Of a stretch of 64,000 bases of DNA, positions 26,877 through 35,027 are shown piece by piece. How positions within the stretch are numbered: the stretch's first letter is position 1; each line of letters starts with the position of its first letter. The stretch is from Dyadobacter sediminis (GTDB lineage Bacteria; Bacteroidota; Bacteroidia; Cytophagales; Spirosomataceae): positions 930,001 through 994,000 of the forward strand of contig NZ_VCEI01000021.1 of NCBI RefSeq assembly GCF_005860765.1, given 5' to 3'. Under the pieces are notes generated by a model that made no database searches, was not told the origin of the DNA, and saw only the letters and a program-made list of their open reading frames with translations. The position numbers and the translations under genes are program-made.

Positions 26877-28226
26877 ATGAAAAGATTGTATCTCTTTTTC
26901 TTCATGCTTGCAAGCAGCAGTTCATTTGCTCAGTTCAGCACGACAGAATTTAACCAGTATGAATTAACCAATACGTTCTATAATCCTGCTGTCCTGCAAG
27001 TTCCTGAATCGCATAAATGGTCTGCTCATTATGCGTCCCTGTATTTCAGGTCTTCTGCCAATACAGCCAAATTCTCCTTGTTCACGGTATTTCATAATGA
27101 TCTTTTACGCGGAAGCATTTTAGGAATAAAAAAACCGTCATCGGGCTATGCTGAAATCGGATTACTCGGGCCTTCGTTTGCAATCCGTCTCGATGAGAAA
27201 ACGAGTATTGCAGTTACAACCCGTTCGCGCGTGATAGCTAACTATTCAGACGTAATTGGCCGGCTGATTTCGGAAATCGGCGAGACGGCGAAGAAGGTTT
27301 ATACGTATCCAAGCCATATCGTGGCAGAGAAGGATATGCGCATGAATACCGCAGTATTCAATGACTTAGGCATATCGGTTTCCAGAACGTTATGGTCGGG
27401 CGAGCATGCGAGAATCCGGGGAGGGGCTACTTTACGATACATTAACGGTGTCGCAAACAGTTCAATGCTTTCATCGGATCTGGTAGGAACCATTAAGAAA
27501 AACAAAACAAAAGGAAGTTATCTGACGGATGCAACCGGTAAAGTATCTGCGCAGACATCCGGAAATTTCCTTGCAGAATTCGGCCTTCTGGGTTTTTTGA
27601 AACCACGGAAAGCAAGTCTCGGCGCAGACTTCGGTCTGGTTTACGAATATTACAAAGATTTGAAACAAGCGCCGAAACTGACCATTATGGCTTCTGTAAC
27701 GGATGTCGGGAAAGTTCATTATATGCCTGATCCGAAGTATAGCAAATCTTATGATATAGGCATTCCGTCAAACATGAGGCTTTACTTCAACAACAGCATC
27801 AAGTTTTCATCATTCAGCCATACAACCAGAATTTACGATAAATACAGCAAGTTTTTCAAGCAGACTGATACTTTCAAAAAGCAGTATTCATACAGGCTGC
27901 CCATGATGATCCGCTTCAAAATGCATTATAACATCAATGATGCTTACAGTGTGCTTGTTGATGCCGGAATGGACACCAGGAAAAAAGACTTTGCGTATAA
28001 CCTGCATAGTCCGGCTTATGCGGGCATAGTTCCCACATGGAGAAACCACAAGTTCAGAGTATCCGTACCGATTTCCTATCAGGAATATGCGGGTATCAAT
28101 ATCGGGGCAGGCGTGAAGTATAAAAGATTTTATTTCGGCAGCAGCAGCCTGATTTCCGCATTGTTCCGATCAAAACAGATTGATGCACAAATTGGTATGT
28201 CAATCGTTTCAGGAAATTTTAAATAA
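26877..28226 (+). CDS. Outer-membrane protein, DUF5723/PorP-SprF-like beta-barrel
   Basis: 449 residues with a clean Sec signal (MKRLYLFFFMLASSSSFAQF). The mature protein begins with TNTFYNPAVLQVPESHKW, resembling the N-P-A motif at the start of DUF5723 and PorP/SprF-type barrels. The rest is rich in alternating amphipathic strands with glycine and aromatic residues (RIRGGATLRYINGVAN, GIVPTWRNHKFRVSVPISY, NIGAGVKYKRFYFGSSS) and ends without a sorting domain. It is alone on the plus strand between the two lyase/companion modules. PorP/SprF-like proteins often help anchor T9SS cargo at the surface, which would fit the neighbouring sorted proteins, but this is inference. Confidence 0.65.
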   Translation: MKRLYLFFFMLASSSSFAQFSTTEFNQYELTNTFYNPAVLQVPESHKWSAHYASLYFRSSANTAKFSLFTVFHNDLLRGSILGIKKPSSGYAEIGLLGPSFAIRLDEKTSIAVTTRSRVIANYSDVIGRLISEIGETAKKVYTYPSHIVAEKDMRMNTAVFNDLGISVSRTLWSGEHARIRGGATLRYINGVANSSMLSSDLVGTIKKNKTKGSYLTDATGKVSAQTSGNFLAEFGLLGFLKPRKASLGADFGLVYEYYKDLKQAPKLTIMASVTDVGKVHYMPDPKYSKSYDIGIPSNMRLYFNNSIKFSSFSHTTRIYDKYSKFFKQTDTFKKQYSYRLPMMIRFKMHYNINDAYSVLVDAGMDTRKKDFAYNLHSPAYAGIVPTWRNHKFRVSVPISYQEYAGINIGAGVKYKRFYFGSSSLISALFRSKQIDAQIGMSIVSGNFK

Positions 28227-28270
28227 GTACGCTTAGTACAATTGCTTACCCATTTTCTGAGTGTGGCGGA

Positions 28271-28314
28271 TTGTTGTAAAATACTTCAGATCTGACAAAA
28301 GTATTTTACAACAA
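28271..28314. terminator. Perfect 16-bp inverted repeat between convergent genes
   Basis: Arms TTGTTGTAAAATACTT (28271-28286) and its exact complement (28299-28314) with a 12-nt loop, lying between the convergent outer-membrane protein and companion C genes. Neither side has a real T-run outside the stem, so termination by this hairpin is probable but not certain. Confidence 0.6.
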
Positions 28315-28352
28315 TCGGGTTTGTTCGTTCCGCCGTATTCATGCAGCATATT

Positions 28353-28958
28353 TCAGTTTACATGCAGGACTTTCATAGTCCTTGTGAATTCGTCGCTACT
28401 TACTTTTACCAGTAACATGCCTTTTGCAAAACGCTGCACATCAAGCGTAAATGCTTCTACCGACTTGGTTTTGTTAACTGTTTCTTTGATCAGGGAACGA
28501 CCCTGAAGATCAAGAACTTCAATAACGGCATTGGTGTTGACAGGGCCGGAGATCTGTGTGGATAATTTTCCTTCACGGATCGGATTGCCCAGTATGACTG
28601 CATTCCATTCGGAATCATTTTCAACTTCTGTTAACGGTACTCCGGGCAGCAGGTGAGATTTGGCGGTATCCTGATCAATGTAAACGGACAACTTGGTTAC
28701 GCCATCGGCTGCAATATATTTGATAATACACGAATGTGTAGGAATTCTCAGGATGCCTTTTTCATTTGTTATCTGAAGCAGTTGTTTTTGCCCGTCAACA
28801 AAGAACACATATTTGCCATCCCGGGAAGGCATGATGATATCCAGCGTTTTGGTATCCGGAGGAGTTGGTTTTTCCGGAAGTGCTACTTTAAATCCTGATG
28901 CTACAGTTGCCAGACCTAAGGAAACGACCTGAATAAAGTTCCTGCGTTTAAGTATCAT
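28353..28958 (-). CDS. Companion paralogue C, Tat-like leader plus T9SS sorting domain
   Basis: 201 residues. The leader MILKRRNFIQVVSLGLATV carries the same KRRNF(I/L)Q twin-arginine-like motif as companion B. The shared domain follows (TLDIIMPSRDGKYVFFVDG, KQLLQITNEKGILR, CIIKYIAADGVTKLSVYI), then NAVILGNPIREGKLSTQIS and a type A T9SS sorting domain (VIEVLDLQGRSLIKE, FAKGMLLVKV) ending MKVLHVN. Its start lies 24 bp after the stop of the second lyase fusion, the same arrangement as companion B after the first. Combining a Tat-like leader with T9SS sorting is uncommon. No enzymatic motif is seen. Confidence 0.8.
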   Translation of the reverse strand: MILKRRNFIQVVSLGLATVASGFKVALPEKPTPPDTKTLDIIMPSRDGKYVFFVDGQKQLLQITNEKGILRIPTHSCIIKYIAADGVTKLSVYIDQDTAKSHLLPGVPLTEVENDSEWNAVILGNPIREGKLSTQISGPVNTNAVIEVLDLQGRSLIKETVNKTKSVEAFTLDVQRFAKGMLLVKVSSDEFTRTMKVLHVN

Positions 28959-28982
28959 GTTTGTTTAATTAAGCAAAGATTT

Positions 28983-31232
28983 TTACGATATTATAAGTGG
29001 ATTATTGATGCGGGATAATAGTGAATTTACAGAATCAACTTCCATATTAGCATATTCAACAGCAATTGTATTTGACATTGGTGACCGGTAAATACCAAAT
29101 TTCCAGTATGGTCCCACTTCGTCCGGATAGCCGATTCCGATACCGGAGAGATTAACTAATTCCTGTCCGTCTTTCCACCATTGCAACTGTCCGTTGGTAG
29201 GAGAAAAACGGATACGCATGACGTTTTTATGCCATACTCCGCGTTCAAACTGGGTTGTCCCTCTCAATATTGATTTCGGACTTTTGTAATGCGGGTTATC
29301 CGTGGTCGAACAAGTGAATACCTTGATTGTATCCAGTCCTTCCAGCCTTATTCCAAGCAACGGCGGGGAACTGATATCGCGGTCATCTTCGCTGGCATGA
29401 AACTGTCCAAGATAGCAGAAGTCTGCCGATTCAAGGTTTAATGCAGTGCCTGGTGCTATTCTGATGGCGAATGAAAGCCATATGTCACGGTTAAATGGAA
29501 GGTTTGCGTTCTTAAGGTAAAGTTCCGAGCGTTCGCGATCCTGATTGTTGGCATCACCCGACCAAACGTCATTGGAATTGACCTGTGCGCGAAATATCGG
29601 AGCGGTTTTGTTCACTGCCTTCTGCATGGACCACGACTTGCTGGGCGACTGGGTATAATACACTTCATTAAACAACGGAACAGTTGTGCCGCTAATGCCT
29701 ATGGATTCGTATACCTGCGGGAACATGGCCTGAACACTTTCTTCCTTTTCACGTATTGTTACACCGGAATTGTATAAGTTGATCAGAAGTATTTCGTTGA
29801 TTGAGGTTTCAACCTGATAACTGCCGCTTTTACCATTTATCCAGCTGCCGCCTTGTGACCGCTGGATAAATACATCGTATTGATTGGAATCCGGTGAACT
29901 CAGCGTTACAATGTCTGCATCTCTGGTCATAGCGCTTCCGTTGGTACGAATATAACTGGTTGGAACTATACTTTTTTCAAATTGTACGCCCCATACTAAA
30001 ATTCCGCTGTTACCGTCGCCGCCATATGACTGCTGGCCATTGTACTTTTCCGCACCGATGTAAATGGAAGTGGAAGAAGAGGAGGCGATGAATGTGGCGC
30101 TGCAGCGGAACCATCCGTTTCCGGCATTTTCAATCATCCAGGAAATGAAAAGGCTATTCTTGTTTCCGAGCGTTCCGTTATTCAGGTCAAAATGAATGGA
30201 TGATCCGTTTACGTTAAAATAGCCCCAGTCACGTTCCGCTTCGTGCAGAAAGGCGCTTAATGTGTAGGTACCGCCGGAAGAAGTAGTGAGGTTTGAAACG
30301 GGTGCAATGTTATGGGTGGCACTGGAAGTGTTTTCCTTTATTTTATACGCGCTGCTAACGCCGTCCGGTGATTTCGTGCCGGATGTAACGACTGTTGAAT
30401 TTCTCTTGTTCCAGGCGCTTGTGTCAAATTTCTGGGAGTAGGGAATCAGATTGGTGGATTCGGGTTCGATAAGTGCGCCGGCAAGTGTAGGCGTGGAACC
30501 GGAAAGATTGTAATTGTACCGCAAACTACTGCCATACAAAGGAGCTACCGTAGTAGGTATATATGTTGACATATTAGTTCCGGCCTCCATCTGCGCGCCC
30601 CATGCATAAATGTATTTATCACTACCTCCACTGTAATTGATCCCATTGGAATCGTTTACTATATACAGATGAAATCCGGAAGCAGTTCCAAGGTCCGGCA
30701 TTCCGGTCAGTTTGATTCTCCACCATCCGTTTCCGCTGTTGACAGCTTGGGAACTCACAACATTGGAACTTATGGAAGTGAAAGTGCCTGTTGCCAGATT
30801 AAACTTCACGGTAGGATTTCCGCCTGTGTACGATGAACCGTTTGAAAAGCTGAACTGTATCCTGCTTCGGGTGCCTGCTTTGACGTAAATGCTCAGCGTT
30901 ACGGCTTCACCTTTTGTTACAGAAAGGTTCCTGGACATTCTGTGTTCGCCGGTGACCTGATTTTCAGTGATTTTATTAGCACTGAATGTGCCGTCCGGTG
31001 CTGCAATGCTGCTCGGTGTGCTTACCGAAACGCCGACACTGATCCAAGGTTTGACAGTCAGGTTCTGGCTTTGCATAAGCCAGTTTTGGCCAAGTTGTGA
31101 AAAGTGCAGAAGGCCGTCCGCTCCGTAATAGGATGCTTCGCCTTTGCGTGAAAATAGGATGTTGCTGTTTGTAAATGTAGATTCCTGCCTAAAATCAAAG
31201 ATACTTAGTGGTGCCAACTCGTTCAAAAGCAT
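28983..31232 (-). CDS. Leaderless fusion: two phage-spike-like binding domains plus polysaccharide lyase (module 2)
   Basis: 749 residues from a proper ATG, paralogous along its whole length to the protein at 23860-26094. It opens MLLNELAPLSIFDFRQEST with no signal peptide. Two binding-type domains are seen: SANKITENQVTGEHRMSR, GNGWWRIKLTGMPD, YIYAWGAQMEAGTNMSTYIPT, then GALIEPESTNLIPYSQKF, SPDGVSSAYKIKENT, GNGWFRCSATF and GILVWGVQFE. The lyase-like domain has RERSELYLKN, CYLGQFHAS (Gln-x-His), MRIRFSPTNGQLQWWKDGQE and PYWKFGIYRSP. The end INNPLIIS corresponds to ITNPLLIV in module 1. Companion C follows 24 bp later. Because both copies lack a leader, this is not an annotation slip in one of them. 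Confidence 0.75.
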   Translation of the reverse strand: MLLNELAPLSIFDFRQESTFTNSNILFSRKGEASYYGADGLLHFSQLGQNWLMQSQNLTVKPWISVGVSVSTPSSIAAPDGTFSANKITENQVTGEHRMSRNLSVTKGEAVTLSIYVKAGTRSRIQFSFSNGSSYTGGNPTVKFNLATGTFTSISSNVVSSQAVNSGNGWWRIKLTGMPDLGTASGFHLYIVNDSNGINYSGGSDKYIYAWGAQMEAGTNMSTYIPTTVAPLYGSSLRYNYNLSGSTPTLAGALIEPESTNLIPYSQKFDTSAWNKRNSTVVTSGTKSPDGVSSAYKIKENTSSATHNIAPVSNLTTSSGGTYTLSAFLHEAERDWGYFNVNGSSIHFDLNNGTLGNKNSLFISWMIENAGNGWFRCSATFIASSSSTSIYIGAEKYNGQQSYGGDGNSGILVWGVQFEKSIVPTSYIRTNGSAMTRDADIVTLSSPDSNQYDVFIQRSQGGSWINGKSGSYQVETSINEILLINLYNSGVTIREKEESVQAMFPQVYESIGISGTTVPLFNEVYYTQSPSKSWSMQKAVNKTAPIFRAQVNSNDVWSGDANNQDRERSELYLKNANLPFNRDIWLSFAIRIAPGTALNLESADFCYLGQFHASEDDRDISSPPLLGIRLEGLDTIKVFTCSTTDNPHYKSPKSILRGTTQFERGVWHKNVMRIRFSPTNGQLQWWKDGQELVNLSGIGIGYPDEVGPYWKFGIYRSPMSNTIAVEYANMEVDSVNSLLSRINNPLIIS

Positions 31233-31655
31233 TGTAGGTTAGGTATAGTTTAAATCAGATATAATAAGCTACAAGTGAAAAATAAACCGATTATATTATA
31301 CTATAAACAAGTAGAATCTATTGTATAATACAAGATGGACTACATAGACAATTCAGAAAATAATGCCCATATGGCATATTTAATGACCATCCACATGATT
31401 AACATTCAAAAGTTAAATTAAGAGGTTCTGCTTTTAAGACTTTCAATTATCCTGCGGCAGAGACGTTGATCAATTACAAAAAGTAATTTTTAGAGAAAGG
31501 AAAGTTAAGCAAAAACAGGCATATAAGCCATGATTATAGCTTGAAATTTAGATGAAAATTGTACTTTTTTTCTTTTTGATAAATATTATAGGACAATTTG
31601 AATAATAAATTGTCCTATAATATTTTCACATATGTTAGAAAGAAGTGTAGAACTT
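31233..31655. other. Intergenic region between lyase genes
   Basis: 423 bp, AT-rich, holding the perfect hairpin at 31581-31625 and presumably the promoter of module 2. I found no exact -7 box on the minus strand and no ORF. Confidence 0.5.
31581..31625 (-). terminator. Perfect 19-bp inverted repeat after the secreted lyase gene
   Basis: The arm AAATATTATAGGACAATTT (31581-31599) and its exact complement (31607-31625) flank a 7-nt loop, 30 bp after the lyase stop codon. On the minus strand the arm ends in AATATTT but no long T-run follows, so it is a likely but atypical terminator or an mRNA 3'-end stabiliser. Confidence 0.6.
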
Positions 31656-32456
31656 CTAGTCTTTCATTGAATCAAAACTTGCATGTTCATTTCCAACTTT
31701 CACATCCGAAAAATAAATGACTCGGTTGGTTACGATCGAGTTGTTCCTGTAAAATTTCCAGGGGGTTTTATAAATACCGATTTTGAAAAACGGACCTGTT
31801 TTGTCGTTGTAGTAATTGGGCCCTTTGTAATCGACAACCATTTTATCGTTTTCCCAGACTTCCAGAACGCCGTCCTCCTGATAAGAGAACCGGATATGGA
31901 AAAGCCAGTCTGTCCAGACCCCTTTTTTAATGTCACTTAATTCGATGGTCTTCTTCAAACTAATTGTCTTGTCCGTATTGACCGGATCACTGGCGGAATT
32001 AATGCATATTCTCCATTTTTCCTTGTCAGTCTGAAGGGAAATTGGCGCAGAACGCCACTTTTCTCCCAATGAAAAATCAGGAACTTCATGCCACTGCGCC
32101 AATACTTCAAATGTTGAATCGATTTCGTAATCCTTGGGAAGAAAAATACTGAATTTATACCAGCGTTCAATGTCCGCCGTTTTTTCCTTGGCCATTCGGA
32201 GTTCGGACCGATAGCCGTTATTGACTTTCTGGTCGTTGCGGTCCACTTCAAACCGGATGGCATTTCTTCCAGCGACCTGATCAGCACCGGTCAGCAGCTT
32301 TATGGAGTGCGGGCAGCAGCTTTCGGCCTTTTCCCAGTTTTTCTTATAATCCTTGTTTTGGAAAAAGTCCCGAAGAATAACATCATTTCGTTGGGCAATA
32401 ACTTTTCCTGACAAAACACAACCTGTAACAAGCAAGATACTGACCAATTTCTTCAT
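31656..32456 (-). CDS. Secreted polysaccharide lyase, heparinase-I-like fold
   Basis: 266 residues with a Sec signal (MKKLVSILLVTGCVLSGKVIAQ); the Cys at residue 13 lies inside the hydrophobic core and is not a typical lipobox. The mature protein is a single lyase domain: DFFQNKDYKKNW, AIRFEVDRND, GYRSELRMAK, LAQWHEVPDF (Gln-x-His catalytic-type motif), GVWTDWLFHIRFSYQEDG and GPFFKIGIYKTPWKF. It is related to the lyase domains of the two fusions but lacks their binding domains. It follows the GT4 gene by about 34 bp at the end of the EPS operon. A role in trimming or releasing an acidic EPS is inferred; the substrate is not determinable from sequence. Confidence 0.82.
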   Translation of the reverse strand: MKKLVSILLVTGCVLSGKVIAQRNDVILRDFFQNKDYKKNWEKAESCCPHSIKLLTGADQVAGRNAIRFEVDRNDQKVNNGYRSELRMAKEKTADIERWYKFSIFLPKDYEIDSTFEVLAQWHEVPDFSLGEKWRSAPISLQTDKEKWRICINSASDPVNTDKTISLKKTIELSDIKKGVWTDWLFHIRFSYQEDGVLEVWENDKMVVDYKGPNYYNDKTGPFFKIGIYKTPWKFYRNNSIVTNRVIYFSDVKVGNEHASFDSMKD

Positions 32457-32490
32457 TACAACTCCGGTTCAGCTGCACAAGCTTTATAGA

Positions 32491-33681
32491 TTAAAGCAGC
32501 AGTCTTTTATAAAAATCAATTAAAACTTTACTCTCAAATTCCCAGGAAAGCTCTCTTACAACCCTGCTGTAACCAAATGCAGACATCTTTTTGCGTTCTT
32601 CAGGATTGTCCAGAAGCCACATTACTTTCTCAGCAAAGTCTGTTGTATTCGTATTATCCGCATATAAGGAAGCCTGCTGTGCAGAAAAACGTCCTTCTTT
32701 CAGATCATATTGTACAATCGGTTTCTGAAGAGCCATATATTCCATAATTTTATTCATTGTGGAAAGCTGGTTCATGGTTGTTGGCCGGTCCGGATTCACA
32801 CAAACATCCGCAGTATTGAGGATATCGACAAGAAGTTCATCCGAAACCCTTCCGTAGAAATCTACATAATCACCTAATCCCATTTCCAGGGACAGTGCCT
32901 TAAGACTTTCCACGCTGGTTCCGCCGCCTACGATTGCAAGCTGTACATCTTTTCTTCTTTCGACGATGTATTTGAATGATTCCAGCAAAAGGTCAATACC
33001 TTCCTGATCACCGATCACGCCAAGATAACCGATCAGATAAGTACGTCCTTTTTTATAAACCGGATTGCCGGCTGTAATTTTAAGACGGTCCAGTTTCGGG
33101 CCGCTTCGTACTACGGTAACTTTTGCAGGATTCATGCCTCCGCGCTGAATGGCGATGTTCCGGTACGATTCGTTGGTTGCAATGCTCGCATCCGCCGTTT
33201 TGAAAGTCAGTTTCTCAAAAAAGACCATCAGTTTGTAAAACCAGTCCTTCTTGTTGAATTTGGCCTCGTACAATTCCGGGTTAATGTCATGATGATCAAA
33301 TACGTATTTGACACCCAGCAGCTTAAACGGCAATGCGATAAGGAAAATCAGGTCGGGCGGATTGCAGCCCTGAATGACATGAAAGCGTTTTTTACTATAG
33401 ATACGGATCGCTAATACCAGTTCCCAGAAAAGCGCAGCCCCGTATTCCATCAGATAACCCAATGCGCCGCTCGCTTCAAGCGGAAGCGGATGACGGTATA
33501 TTTCAATACCGTCAATCACTTCTCTGCTCTGAGTATATCCTTTCATTTTAGGGCAAATAATGGATATTTTTGCGCCTTGCTCTTTTAATGTATTTGCTTC
33601 CTGCCACACACGCCGGTCAAACGGAACGGGAAGGTTTTCAACTACAATTAAAATATGCTTACCTAAAAGGTCATTGTTCAT
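32491..33681 (-). CDS. Glycosyltransferase family 4
   Basis: GT-B fold transferase adding a sugar to the lipid-linked EPS repeat on the cytoplasmic side. The N-terminal domain shows ENLPVPFDRRVWQEANTL, and the C-terminal donor-binding domain GYLGVIGDQEGIDLLLES, FYGRVSDELL and STMNKIMEYMALQKPIVQYD with the two conserved Glu region. 396 residues from the ATG at 33681 (a GTG lies one codon earlier). The motif set resembles WcaI/Alg-type GT4 enzymes in EPS loci. It lies 34 bp before the secreted lyase gene and about 32 bp after the AlgD-like gene, inside the main EPS operon. Donor and acceptor sugars are unknown. Confidence 0.9.
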   Translation of the reverse strand: MNNDLLGKHILIVVENLPVPFDRRVWQEANTLKEQGAKISIICPKMKGYTQSREVIDGIEIYRHPLPLEASGALGYLMEYGAALFWELVLAIRIYSKKRFHVIQGCNPPDLIFLIALPFKLLGVKYVFDHHDINPELYEAKFNKKDWFYKLMVFFEKLTFKTADASIATNESYRNIAIQRGGMNPAKVTVVRSGPKLDRLKITAGNPVYKKGRTYLIGYLGVIGDQEGIDLLLESFKYIVERRKDVQLAIVGGGTSVESLKALSLEMGLGDYVDFYGRVSDELLVDILNTADVCVNPDRPTTMNQLSTMNKIMEYMALQKPIVQYDLKEGRFSAQQASLYADNTNTTDFAEKVMWLLDNPEERKKMSAFGYSRVVRELSWEFESKVLIDFYKRLLL

Positions 33682-33713
33682 CACTTATATTCTTTGGGTG
33701 CGATTATTCGATC

Positions 33714-35027
33714 TTACCAGTTAATTCCGTGGTAAGTATTTTCTGCTTTAACTTCGTTGTGAGCCGGCAGACGAACCAGATCCACAATGGTTTTTCCTTT
33801 TATTGCAGAAAGCTTCTGGATGAACTCCTTTTCTTTATTGCAGACAACAAGTACATCGCTTTTCTCAATTACGTAATCCAGGTTATCGACAAGCAGTTTG
33901 GAAAGGTGCGGAATGCGGCTTTCGATATAATCCTTGTTTTTTCCGGTCAGTTTGGCAATCTGGATATTGGAGTCGTAAATCGAAATATCAAATCCTTTTC
34001 CGATCAGGGTTTCCACCAGTTCAACCGAAGGGCTGTTTCTCAAATCATCTGTTCCCGCTTTAAAGCTCAGACCAAGAATCGCAATTCTTTTTCCAAAAAA
34101 CTTGCTCAGCAAGCTGACGGCACGCTGGATTTGAATAACATTGGTTTGGTCTATACTTTCGATCAAAGGCACTTTTACGTACAAATCATGCGCAAGCGTC
34201 TGCAGACCTTTCAAATCTTTTGGCAAGCAAGAGCCGCCGTACGCAAATCCAGGCTTGAAATAATACGGAGAAATGTTCAGCTGCTTGTCCTTGCAGAAAA
34301 TCTCCATTACTTTATGCGAGTCAATGCCCAGCGCACTTGAAATGTTTCCAACTTCATTGGCGAACGAAATTTTAAGCGCATGAAAAGTATTGTTGACATA
34401 CTTCATGATTTCCGCAGTCTTTGTATCCGTTACAATCACTTCTGCAGGAAGCTGCTCGTAAAGGCTTGAAATCAGCGAAGTCGCTTTTTCGCTCTCTCCG
34501 CCGATCAAAGTCAATGGCGGATTGTAATAATCTTCTACCGCAGTCCCTTCTCTCAAAAATTCCGGATTGTCGACAACGGCAAAATCCACATTGCTTTTCT
34601 TGCCGGAAGCATCTTCAATAATATGCGCGAATTTTTCGCAGGTTCCGGGTAACACAGTAGAACGAAGCGCAACCACGTGAAATGCTTCTTTTTCTTTCAG
34701 CACTTCACCGATATTGCGTGCTACATTGAAAATGTAATCCAGGTTCAAATGTCCTTTTGCGCTGGAAGGCGTTCCTACCGCAACAATGGAAACTTCAGTC
34801 TGAAAAATAGCGGCTTTGAAATCCGTGGTGGCGCTTATTCTTCCTGCTTTATGTTGTTCTGCGATGATTTCATCAATATCTTTTTCGACGATTGTAGCCT
34901 GTCCGTTGTTGATCTGATCAACTTTGTCCTGACTTACATCTACACCGATTACTGTGTGGCCATTTTTTGAAAGACATCCAAGGCTTACGCAGCCAACATA
35001 CCCCAAACCGAATATACTAATGTTCAT
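33714..35027 (-). CDS. algD: GDP-mannose 6-dehydrogenase-like nucleotide-sugar dehydrogenase
   Basis: NAD-dependent four-electron oxidation of a nucleotide sugar to a uronic acid. The sequence follows Pseudomonas AlgD much more closely than Ugd: MNISIFGLGYVGCVSLGCLS, GVDVSQDKVDQINNG, VVALRSTVLPGTCEKF, NPEFLREGTAVEDY, GGSCLPKDLKGL with the catalytic Cys near residue 266, LGLSFKAGTDDLRNSPSVEL and KDYIESRIPHLSKLL. The expected product is GDP-mannuronate. 437 residues is normal. Its ATG overlaps the stop of the heparinase-like gene by 4 bp (ATGA). With ManC (46740-47744) supplying GDP-mannose the pathway is complete within the locus. A UDP-ManNAc or other substrate remains possible. Confidence 0.85.
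   Translation of the reverse strand: MNISIFGLGYVGCVSLGCLSKNGHTVIGVDVSQDKVDQINNGQATIVEKDIDEIIAEQHKAGRISATTDFKAAIFQTEVSIVAVGTPSSAKGHLNLDYIFNVARNIGEVLKEKEAFHVVALRSTVLPGTCEKFAHIIEDASGKKSNVDFAVVDNPEFLREGTAVEDYYNPPLTLIGGESEKATSLISSLYEQLPAEVIVTDTKTAEIMKYVNNTFHALKISFANEVGNISSALGIDSHKVMEIFCKDKQLNISPYYFKPGFAYGGSCLPKDLKGLQTLAHDLYVKVPLIESIDQTNVIQIQRAVSLLSKFFGKRIAILGLSFKAGTDDLRNSPSVELVETLIGKGFDISIYDSNIQIAKLTGKNKDYIESRIPHLSKLLVDNLDYVIEKSDVLVVCNKEKEFIQKLSAIKGKTIVDLVRLPAHNEVKAENTYHGINW

Noticed and set aside
33570-34340. 256-residue plus-strand frame across GT4 and AlgD-like genes
   Set aside because: Opposite to two well-supported genes; composition is that of a complementary-strand shadow.
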